A stretch of 64,000 nt of DNA, taken from NCBI RefSeq assembly GCF_025698545.1, contig NC_068565.1, forward strand, positions 682,001-746,000. Direction: 5' to 3'. This DNA is from Gossypium raimondii (lineage: Eukaryota; Streptophyta; Magnoliopsida; Malvales; Malvaceae). The notes under the pieces are model-generated. The model ran no database searches, was not told where the DNA came from, and saw only the letters and a list, made by a program, of their open reading frames with translations. Shown here in pieces: positions 23,429 to 33,078 of this stretch; positions within the stretch are counted from its first letter, which is position 1; every line of letters starts with the position of its first letter. A program made the position numbers and the translations under genes.

Positions 23429-23692
23429 CACCGCTGTCGTTGGGTGAATTACCATAACCACCACTGCTGGGTGAATTACCATAACTGCCACCACTAGGTG
23501 AATTACCTTAACCACCGTCGCTGGGTGAATTACCATAAGCACCATTGGGTGAATAACCATAACCACTACCACCGCTGGGTGAATAACCATAACCACCACC
23601 ACTGCTAGGTGAATTACCATAACCACCACCACTGGGTGAATTACCATAAGCACCGTTGGGTGAATAACCATAACCACTACCACCGCTGAGTG

Positions 23693-25172
23693 TGATGGGT
23701 ATCGAATCCACCAGTATAAACCTACGCCTTAATTTGCAAATTATGCAGTATTGGAAGTAGGGTCGATCCCTCAGAGACTAGTTTACTGTAAATTGTTGCT
23801 CTCTTGACCAGATTTATGTCGGGGCAGCTGCCGTTCCCAAGAAATACAGGGGGGATAAAATTTGAAGTCCTGAAACAAATAAGTAAAATGCGTGAAAAGA
23901 AAAAGTTGAAAACAGAATAATAAAAATAGTGAAATAAATATGAAGAAAAATTAATTAGAATAAGCTCAGATTTAGGCACGAATTCTCCTCGTCTTTGAAC
24001 CGATCCTCGAAATTGGATGAACTCCTCTTTTCCAATAAGCTAGTTATAGCTACCAAGGACGCCTCGGACACCAACCCTTCCTTGTGTAAATTAGTTATGG
24101 AACGTCCAATAACTAACCCTTACCGATCGAACAACCATGAAACGTTCGTGATTTAGAACTCCGGCAGCTTTGCGTTCTAGAAGAGCCTAGCTCGAACCAA
24201 TGCCCTCAACCGCGTGGGACATTTAAATCCGGTTACCACTTCCCTTGATGGAACCAAACAGCAATCTCCACTTGGCACGCCAATGTGTTCACAGAAAACC
24301 GATTAGAAACGTTCCTTTCGGAATTCCAACTGTACGTCTAATCACACTAAATCAAACGACGTCTTTTTTTGACTTAGTGTTGATCTGACTTTGTGAGTTG
24401 ACAAAATCATACTCTTAATTCGGAGAAGTAATAAGTACTGGAATTTTAGGAGTTAAATGGCTCGGGTTCGTAACTCACGGGTTTTGACGAGGCTAATTTC
24501 GGCCTAAAGCTGAAAATGGGTTTGGCTAAGGTTTGGGGCATGTTGGTATTGGAATAATTAAATAAGATTGAATAAATGAAAAAAATGAAAGTGAGTGGTG
24601 AAGGTGACGCAAGGTTGGAAATTAATTGCTGACAAAAAAATGAAAGAAATGATTGAATTGCAAGAGATAAAAGCTTAATTTAAAAACGAAATGATTAAAA
24701 ACTTGATGGAAAATTTTATGAAAAGACTTGATGAAAAACTTTAAAAAGAACTTGCTGCAAAACTTGACAAAAAACTTGGTAATTAAAAACTTGATAAAAG
24801 AACTAGATGAAAAATTCTTGAAGAAAGAAAAACACTTAATGAAAGACTTAATTGAAAGCTTGATTCATCAATTTATCAATTGATGAACAATGTAGCCTCT
24901 ATTTATACTAGTGGCTTTACTAAATTAGGAGCCAACTAGTCATAGAAAATTAAGGAAAATATTCCATAATATAAAAAATATCCCAAAATAATCTGCTTTG
25001 GTCCTCCTTCTTTGCTTCTTTCTTCAATCTAGCCAAATTGTTTCATTTTTCTTCTATTTAGCCCCAAATTGCATTCCTGCACAAAATTCAATAAATATGG
25101 CAAAATTAGTGGTGCATTCTCATAAATTAACCAATTTAATTACATAAAATATGTAACTTTAGCATTTAATCA
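23693..25172 (-). mobile_element. LTR-type insertion, 1480 bp (probable solo LTR)
   Basis: It starts TGATGGGTATCG and ends TTTAATCA, giving TG...CA ends, and is flanked by GAGTG (23688-23692) and GGGTG (25173-25177), a 5-bp target duplication with one mismatch. GGGTG is the sequence expected at that place in the repeat unit it interrupts. No coding region. The strand is a guess. Confidence 0.7.
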
Positions 25173-25440
25173 GGGTGAATAACCATAACCACTGCCGTCG
25201 CTAGGTGAATAACCATAACCACCGCCGCCGTTGGGCGAAACACCACCGCTAGGTGAATAACTATAACCACCGCCGCCTCTAGGTGAATAACTATAACCAC
25301 TACCGCCGCTAGGTGAATAACTATAACCACCGCTGGATGAATAACTATAACCACCGCTGCCGCTGGGTGAATAACCATAACCACCGCTGGGTGAATAACT
25401 ATAACCATTACCACCTCTAGGTGAATAACCATAACTAAAC
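25173..25440 (-). repeat. GYSP minisatellite, right block
   Basis: About eleven degenerate units of 24-33 bp (GGTGAATAACCATAACCACC and variants on the plus strand). The left block at 23429-23692 has about nine. The two blocks were contiguous before the insertion. Confidence 0.85.
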
Positions 25441-25755
25441 CTCTAGGTGGATCCACTCTGCTTTCTAGAATAGGACACCGTTCTCCTCTCCAAATTGACC
25501 TCTATTGATACATAGTATCAACAAACACAATACGATCTTTGCTTGTGGAGTTAAAAAAAAAAAGAGTTAAATTGCATATATAATTCTTAAAAGGAAAGAA
25601 AAAGTAAAACTAAAACTAAAACTGAGCACGTTACTTAGAATCCATATGTTTCTAGTTGAGACGAGTCCTCCATGGGGGATGAAATTGAAAAGTAAAAATA
25701 AAGCCCACAAGAAGCAGCAAAGGATGAGAGAAAATGAAGGTTTCATAATCCCCAT

Positions 25756-27235
25756 AATAATAATATGCTTTTTTTTCTCAAGGAAACTATTTTATTATAC
25801 CATCATATAATTTTTTTCATATGAATGAGGGTATAAATACTATAGCAAATTTGTCTTCTTTTTTCATAACAACGACAGTCAAGCTTGAAATTTGGTTAAG
25901 TTGGGTGTTGTTGGGTGAAATTGGTGTGGTGTTCCAAACATACCACAACTTAGAATTGTTATTCCCCCACCCCATTCGTATTAAAATTGTAAGTACTTTT
26001 TTTTGTTAAATTTTATTGATTTACAATTTTAATTAAACTATATTTAAAGTTGATAAATTTTGATAGAAAATATTTACGATGATAATAATTAAATTAAAAT
26101 TTTAAAATATCAAAATTTGCCAAAATATAGGAGTAACAAACATATTTTAATCTTTCTTTTCATTAAAATAAACGAAAGGGATTGTTGATATCGAAATATG
26201 AATTCTAGACTTAAAGTGTAGTTACATAAACATATTATAATTGAAATCGAATTGGACCGACTGATTAAATAAATTGGATTAAAATTTATAGTTTAAATGA
26301 CCTAGAAACCGTTGTTTATTGAATGGATAATAGAAAAGTTTGAATAGGTTTGGATTAGTTTGAGAATCAAAAGTCTTGGACCCACCTCCCAAGTTTTAAA
26401 AAGAGAATAATATAATTTTTGGTTTTGAATTTGGTAATTAGATTTATTTTAATACACGTATTTTAATTTTGTTCCATTTTAACACTTGAACTTGACAACT
26501 AGATTTATGGTAGTCCTTAAATTTGAAATATATAAAAGTGTGATGATGTGATCAGATTAGATTGTGTTACATTAACACTTGAAATTTTTAAAAATTATAT
26601 AATTTTCAGGTATAATCTCAAAGCGTCATATTCAATATTTTAATTATTGGACTAATGATTGAACAAGCCAAACCATCAGTGCCTAATCCATCCAATTTGA
26701 TCGGTTTGACCATCATACCAATATTAATTAATTAATTAAAATTCATGAAAATCTAAAAATATAAAAATTTTATTGAACCGATTCAACCTATTCAACTATC
26801 GACCAATTTTAAGCATTTTCTAAGTCAATCAATTCAACCCCTCTATTTGGACCATTATATTGACCAAGTCTTGATCCGTCTGATTTGGTCCTATTCCAAA
26901 AACGCTAATCATATCTCATCATCAAATCCTAATAGAATCGCTAAAATAGATTTAGTTGTAAAGTTCAAGAGTCAAAAATTATATTTTTTTTTTGTTTAAA
27001 AATCATATTGATGGTTGAATCAATCATCATTAATTCTCGATTTGACTGCTTGTTCATTTCAATTCAATAAGTTTTAAAAATAAAATTTTTAAGAAATATA
27101 TAACATATTGAATTGCATTTTTGTCTTAATTCAACCTTTTTTATTTATGTATACTAGTCAATTCTCAATCCAACTGTTCCAATTCCAACAACCAGACCGA
27201 TCTGACTTTCTGATCCAGTTCTTTTTTCATTAAAG
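25756..27235. other. Intergenic, dispersed repeats
   Basis: No gene seen. I looked for the missing upstream exons of the LIM gene here and found none. Several stretches (26440-26600, 26690-26890) have the texture of old MITEs. Confidence 0.4.
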
Positions 27236-27484
27236 GTTTCCGTTAATGGGACAGCATACCACAGGAGTTGCTTCAAGTGCAGCCATGGAGGATGCACCAT
27301 TAGTCTATCAAACTACGCTGCACATGAAGGAAAGCTTTATTGCAAATATCACCATGTCCAGCTCTTCAAGGAGAAAGGAAACTACAGCCAACTCGAGACT
27401 GAACGGCAAAAAAATTCCATGAATTCAAAAATCGCTGCCGAATCTAGACACCATTCGATACCTCTTTTTTTATATTTCCACTGA
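27236..27484 (+). pseudogene. Orphan 3' exon of a plant LIM-domain protein
   Basis: An 83-codon segment starts after a good splice acceptor (TTTTCATTAAAG) and ends with a TGA. It encodes the C-terminal half of a second LIM domain: HRSCFKC supplies the H-x2-C-x2-C zinc ligands, and YCKYHH the final C-x2-H, followed by VQLFKEKGNYSQLE, as in WLIM2/PLIM proteins that bundle actin. The tail differs from those I know. The N-terminal LIM domain and all earlier exons are absent from the preceding 2 kb or more. So this is a partial copy, or the end of a gene whose first exons lie beyond very large introns. Confidence 0.75.
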
Positions 27485-27788
27485 TCGGAACTCTGACCAT
27501 ACATGTCATCGCAGTGTCGGATTGGCGATCAATCGATTTTAGGGAAAAAAAAAAGTTTTGCCCTATCACCTTCCACTGTAAGAAGAGATTTTTGGAAATA
27601 AAATGGGTACTTCTTTGTTCCGTTATTTGCTAGGTCTTTAAACTCGATGGAATTCGAGCCTACAAGTGCTTATAAAGTAAACTCGACTCGGTTACACCTC
27701 GAGTCTTATTAAAATTAGGAAATGTCGATCTAATGTCAGTCGACTATAGAGATAGTAAAAAAATAATAAGCTTATCGTGTCCAACATT

Positions 27789-27906
27789 CCAGAAAAGTTT
27801 ATACAATAGATGTTTCAATTTCATGTTATTTTTTTCATATGGTTTCACCAGAAAAGTTTATACAATAGATGTTTCAATTTCATGTTATTTTTTTCATATG
27901 GTTTCA
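27789..27906. repeat. Exact 59-bp tandem duplication
   Basis: Two identical 59-bp units (27789-27847 and 27848-27906), each starting CCAGAAAAGTTTATAC and ending CATATGGTTTCA, lie just beyond the stop codon of the MRS2 gene, probably in its 3' UTR. Confidence 0.95.
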
Positions 27907-27934
27907 TGCGATACACAGTACGGTCTCGGAAGAC

Positions 27935-30900
27935 TTACTCTAATAATCGCTTGTACTTACACCACGCGATAGCTATCACATAAAGGAATATCGAGCCGGC
28001 GGCACCACCTCCAATTGTCCACAGAAACTCTGGCATCCCTGCTTTATCTTCATCGAATAGCTCGATATGGATGTTCATGCCAAAGATACCTGCAACTACG
28101 ATAAAAGCGCTGATGACAAGGGTTGCCGTTGTTAGCATGACTCCCATTTGAAGGAGATGGTTCTGTTTGTCATCAAGCATTATATTAATGTAGTCCTCTG
28201 TGTCATCGACATATTCCCTCAGCTTTAGGAAAATACGAAACAAAATTAAGAACAATGTCAGTAACCCGAGGTTGAAAGAATAATGACAGGTAAAGAAGCT
28301 AATTTTCTTACTGCAAATGATGGCTTGTACAATGTATATGTCACAGGCTGAGACTCAAGCGCATGGACCATGATATGCTTTTTGCTTACCATAGGATCTA
28401 TAGATGCGAATGAAATGCACAAAAAGGGATCGTACAGCAGATCTGGAAATACCAAACATGACACACAAGAAATAACACGAATGTATGAATCAAAATCTTA
28501 TATATTATGAATAATTAATGTATCAAAATTTATATAAATATAAAGTCGGCAAAAATAACATGGAAGCCCTTGTACTAGGAGTCAGATTGCATTTTGCCCC
28601 CTCTACTCAAAAAATAGGCAATTTAGTCCTTGTACATTAGTTCAAAGAGCAAATTGATCCTTTTTGTTAAAAATCTCATCCACTTGTACTGTTAAAAACT
28701 AGTGTGACTGACAAAATAACCAGACAGTGATACATGATGCGCCACGTGTTCATGATGTACAAGGACCAGTTTTTAATAGTAAAAATGTATGAAACTTTTA
28801 ATAGAATGACCAATTTGCTCTTTGATCTAATGTACAAGAACTAATTTGTCCAGTTTTTTAGTAAATGGAGTAAAATACAATCCGACCACTAGCATAGAAG
28901 CCTCTATGGTACTTTTACCATATAAAGTAACTTAAACATGATTGTTACACAACAAAAACCACAAACACGATATAGATACACTGCATGAAACCGTAGAATC
29001 AATCAACTTCCGTGAGCATGAAATCGAAACATGTCCAAGTAATTAGATGATAACAAAGGAAACAGTAGTGAAGTAGTAAATGCAAGTGAAATACCGTGGA
29101 TAGCTTGTTCAGTGTACCGTCAATTTGAACAAAGTATGCTTCCAAGAGCATTTCTAACTCTTCTACATCAAGATGCTTGCTGATAGCACTGCGAGTGGTA
29201 CTTGTATGAGTTCCATGGCTGTCTCGGCCAATGGCATTGGTAGCACCAAACATATTATCCTGGGGGTTATCGGAGTCTTGGATATCACCTTCATAATTGG
29301 CTGCCAAGGAGATTTCAGCAGGTGTCCTGACATAAGGCAGGGACAAATCTGAGATGCCAAAGATTTTGCAAATAAAATGAACCTAAAAAGGGAGCCTTTA
29401 ACAAAACTGAGCAATGAAATTGTTTAGCACCTCTCATTGATGTCTGGTCGAAGAACGTCATCATCCATATCATCCCTCTCATTCATAGATGAGGTTGAAG
29501 AATTTTCAAGTAGTTGTTTCTCAGTTAAATACATCTCGGCCATATCTTCATCATCATCGAGCAAGTGTTCCAATTCATCCCTTACCTGAGAAATAAGTAT
29601 ATCTATATACTTAATTTAGAATTCAAAAATAGAAGAAAAATATAAATCTGCATAGTTATGCTTAAATACACAACCTTTTGGACACGTCCTGTTATTGCAA
29701 CTAATCGGCTTTTAATTTGGCGAACACGCTCCAAATTGAGAGTACTAATCTTAGAAGTCAATTTATCTAAGGCCGGATGTGCCTCTTGCTCCAATGTCTT
29801 TGCCTGCATTGGCAATAGAAAACAATAACCAAATATAACAAATAAAACAATAAGATGGCAAAAAAAAGTTCATAGGCAAATTAACAAAGACGAATTACCC
29901 ACTTCATTTTCTAAGCAGCTGCAAGCAGCTTCGAGGCATGCTTCCAATGCAACGAATTCAAATGGGAGAATCTTCGAGCCATTTGGGTTTTCAAGACTCT
30001 GTTTCTCTTCTAATTTACCTTCATCATCCTGAGTTTGACTCTGTGAAAACCTTGACGACAAATTTTGAGAACTCGATCGAATTATGTAGCTGGAATCGTC
30101 AACACCACCTTCCTAAAGAAGAAACAAAAACACTTGGCCAATGAATATGTAATGGAATTGGCTGGAGAGCCTAGTGACAAGATGGAAATCAGGAGTTCAG
30201 GACAGTAGAAAGAATGAAACAGCACGAGCTGATATTATCTAGGTTACTCCAACTCTTCATTTTTTGTACCCGAGCCCGACACTGATGCAGGATGCATATC
30301 CAAAATAGGTAACAAAGATACTAACCCCGAAGAACCCTCCAAATACATGGGGAAATTTTTTAGCATTCCAACATCAGGCACATACCAGTACCCGAACACA
30401 ACCGAATACGAGTAACATGGCCACGGGCGGTGGCAGGGGGTTGGCAGGGGCCCAACCCCCCTAAAACGGTAAAATCATGTTTTGACTCTTTAAAATTTAT
30501 AATGTTTTAAGTTCGTACATGGTAAAATTGCATTTTGGCCCCAAAAATGATAATTTTTTTATTTAATCCTTAAAAAATTACAGGAGTGAGCTTAATACTG
30601 ACAAGCCGAGAGCTGCCAAGCTCACTATTAGCTATGAAAATGGAGTGTAACCACCAGCTGAGCTATCTAGTATCTAGAAGTCAATAAATTGTATTGCTTT
30701 AAGTTTGCTGATGCTAAATTCTAAAAAGAAATTCGATGAATTCAGCTATGTTACTCGAGTGAGCGTCGAATTTAAGTGCAGTTATGAATGAAAAATATAA
30801 ATTTCTCCTTTACCTCTCCAAAATCATAAATTCACAGTGAAATTCTAATAGAACACATAATTTTACCTAATCAAAACAAGAAAATTTCATCGATGCAAAA

Positions 30901-31418
30901 CCCTAAATCGAAACCCCATAATAGGAAATCACCTAAAAATATATAAAGAAATTAAAAAGAAAAGAAAAAGGTACCTGGTCTTTAGTAGCTTGATAATGGC
31001 ACAAAATTCGGCTCTGTATCTCATCAACAAAGGGCGTAACTGAAGGATCCTTAGAATTTAAAAGCAAAACCTCTTGAGCCGTGATGATTGCCTTGATATG
31101 CTCCAAATTAATCACGATCGCCCTTTCTCGACCAAGAATCGTCGATGGGTACGACAACAGCGGGTCCAAGATCCGAAGATCTCGAGCGGGCAAACCCGTA
31201 CGTCTCATGATAGCATGTTTTCCGGCTTCCACCATCTGGGTTTGGCATGTCGAGTCCAGTATAAGCCATGCTCGAACACCGGTCCCTTTTTTCCGATGAC
31301 CGGCGGCGGTGGTGGCGGTGGTTGGAGGGAGAGTTTGGTTAGGGAACGGAGCAGGTCGGGCCGATGGATCCGGGTCCTCTTCGGGTTTAGGCGGTGACGA
31401 CGGAGGTTGACTCCTCAT
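27935..31418 (-). CDS. MRS2-3: Magnesium transporter, MRS2/CorA family (MRS2-3-like)
   Basis: The protein moves Mg2+ across a membrane as a pentameric CorA-type channel. Six exons: 31418-30975, 30112-29903, 29803-29675, 29585-29431, 29348-29095, 28222-27935; about 492 codons, close to the 484 of Arabidopsis MRS2-3. Visible: a Pro-rich start, the cytosolic domain (LILDSTCQ..., LPFEFVALEACLEAAC, TSKISTLNLERVR), an acidic DDDEDMAEMYLTEK segment, and two C-terminal membrane helices with the diagnostic GMN motif between them (AGIFGMNI) and the end CKYKRLLE. Exon 2 ends at a GAA|GTGGGT donor chosen by homology. The join of exons 4 and 5 at the only clear GT and AG leaves the frame off by one base (see findings). 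It lies head to head with EGY3. Intron 5 holds a Mutator MITE. Confidence 0.88.
28547..28919. mobile_element. Mutator-like MITE, 373 bp, in MRS2 intron 5
   Basis: Exact 9-bp target duplications ATATAAAGT (28538-28546 and 28920-28928) flank long inverted ends: GGCAAAAATAACATGGAAGC on the left, GGTAAAAGTACCATAGAGGC on the complement of the right. The whole element is nearly palindromic (TTAGTCCTTGTACATTAG against CTAATGTACAAGAACTAA). Confidence 0.92.
30430..30600. repeat. MITE fragment in MRS2 intron 1
   Basis: GGCAGGGGCCCAACCCCCC and the following AT-rich arm (GGTAAAATTGCATTTTGGCC) match the family of 10752-10971. It is truncated. Confidence 0.5.
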
Positions 31419-32430
31419 TTTTGGGGGTTTATCTTTTGGAGGATCATTCGATACTGAAATTTACCGGCCAGAAAATGGTGCCGTTTAGTATTTATAGACT
31501 TAGTAGTCTAACTTGCGCGCTAGTGTTAAAAAGACTATTTAGTAGTACCCTTTTACCACCGTAGCTTTTGACTTCTTTCACAATGTTTTAAAAACGGTTG
31601 CAACCGCTTAAATTATTGGTTTGCTATCAAAAGTTAATTAAATAAATAATTATAAAATATTTTATAATTATAATTACAAAGTAATTTTATAATTATATTA
31701 AAATATTTTATAAATCAGTTGAATTGATTCAATTGTCGGTTTTTTATTTTAAATTTTGTATTTTTACTAGTTTAGAGTGGTTTGCTTAAATATTAATTGT
31801 TTGAATCGATATGTTGGTCGATTCTTGATCTAACTAACTCGGTTCTAACAACATTATTTGTCTTTTAAGGTGAATTGCACACAAAATTATTAAACTATTT
31901 AAATTTATGTTTTTGGCACTTAATTTTAAAAAGTTATTGTGACCATCATATTATTCGAAAATTTTTATTTAAGTCATTAAATTATTCAAATTGCTGTTGT
32001 ATGGTTTCATCTCTTCACAGCACATGAAACAATCAAAAGTTCTCATTCCTTTCTCTCCTACAATTTGAATTTTTTCTTGAAACAATTTTTAACATCACGA
32101 ATTTGTGAACGAAAATCTAAATAACTTTTTTCTTTAATCTCCGATACTAACTCTTAGATTGACTTGAATCTAAAGTATGTTCTACCCGTTAATAGGTACG
32201 GATTCACCGCACCAATTGAATTGTCACTTTTTTACTCACTATCCAATTTTTTTAAAAAAAATTTAACGACTCGAATAAATTTTTTTAAATAACTTGAATG
32301 AAAATTTTTGAATATTTTGTGGAACTAATCGAAATAAAATAGTCCTACGAAACTTGATATGGAATGCCAAGTGTCTAACTAGATTGAAACAGGAAACTCG
32401 ACTGCCAATTGGATTCCATTTGGATCGATC

Positions 32431-32899
32431 TAGAGGTGCTCATGGCGGCCCGGCCCGACGGTCCACCCGAAATATGGGAGGGTTTTGGTAAAAATATAGG
32501 CCCGAAATATGGGCTTGGGCAAAAAAAGAAGCCCGTTTAGAAAACGGGCCGGCCCTCGGGCATAACTTTTTTAGCCCGGGCCCGGCCCGATATAATAAAT
32601 ATATTTATTTTTTAAATTTTTTTAATTTTAAAATATTTTTAAAATTCTTTTTTTAAATTTAAAATACTTTTAAAATATTTTTTTAAATTTTTTAATTTTA
32701 AAATTTTTTTAAAATTTTTAAAATAAATTTTTTGTATTTATTAAAAAAATGGGCCGGTCCGGGCCGAGTCCAGGCTTATGATTTTTTTCTCGGGCTGAGC
32801 CTGAATAAAATTTCAAGCCCATATTTTAGGCTCAGGCCTAGGACCCGGGCCGAAATTTTTTATGGAAGTGCTCATGGGCCCGGCCCATGAGCACCTCTA
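32431..32899. mobile_element. hAT-type MITE, 469 bp, in the MRS2/EGY3 intergenic region
   Basis: Inverted ends TAGAGGTGCTCATGG and CCATGAGCACCTCTA are perfect over 15 bp and flanked by an exact 8-bp duplication GATCGATC (32423-32430 and 32900-32907). The GC-rich arms (GGCCCGGCCCG, GGGCCGGCCC) can fold back on each other, and the middle is AT-rich. It is the intact reference copy for the fragments at 17210 and 22334. Confidence 0.95.
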
Positions 32900-33078
32900 G
32901 ATCGATCACCACAAAATCCAACCATTTTTCGTCTCTTTCTCCATGAACCATTCCACCTGTAACACTTCTCCACCTTTCTAGACATCTCTCAATATAATAA
33001 ATATATATATATATATATGTGCATGTATATATGCAAATTCAGCTCACAGTCCAGCTTTGAACTTAAAATTCAACAAAA
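32900..33078 (+). promoter_or_regulatory. Probable EGY3 promoter and leader
   Basis: An AT-rich TATA region (CAATATAATAAATATATAT, about 32990-33008) with an AT microsatellite lies 70-85 bp before the EGY3 ATG. Just upstream, TTTCTAGAC (32975-32983) is a partial heat-shock-element match (TTCnnGA). EGY3 is heat-responsive in Arabidopsis, so this is worth noting, but the match is weak. Confidence 0.4.

Larger units (their letters stand above)
23429..25755 (-). pseudogene. Gly/Tyr/Ser/Pro repeat protein locus, split and degraded
   Basis: Read on the minus strand, a possible first exon (25755 to about 25637) encodes a signal-peptide-like start (MGIMKPSFSLILCCFLWALF). It is followed, after a possible intron, by a repeat tract of units like GGYGYSPS and GAYGNSPS at 25173-25440 and 23429-23692. 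Such Gly/Tyr-rich secreted proteins are typical of plant cell walls; the role here is inferred. A 1480-bp insertion (23693-25172) cuts the repeat tract inside one unit. Further damage: a stop in the junction sequence before the repeats, a Tyr codon turned to TAA near 23508, and no intact frame linking exon 1 with the repeats. The 5' half is duplicated at 11660-11857. Confidence 0.55.

Noticed and set aside
23255-23683. 142-codon minus-strand frame made of MVIHP repeats (and 96 codons at 25166-25456)
   Set aside because: Alternative frame of the GYSP minisatellite; the Gly/Tyr/Ser/Pro frame is more plausible as protein.
23429-25440. Regularly spaced repeats that could suggest a CRISPR-like array
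   Set aside because: Units are contiguous and coding-like, without unique spacers, and this is a plant nuclear genome.
31074-31397. Plus-strand frames of 107 and 72 codons
   Set aside because: Complement of MRS2 exon 1, which is GC-rich and therefore open in several frames.
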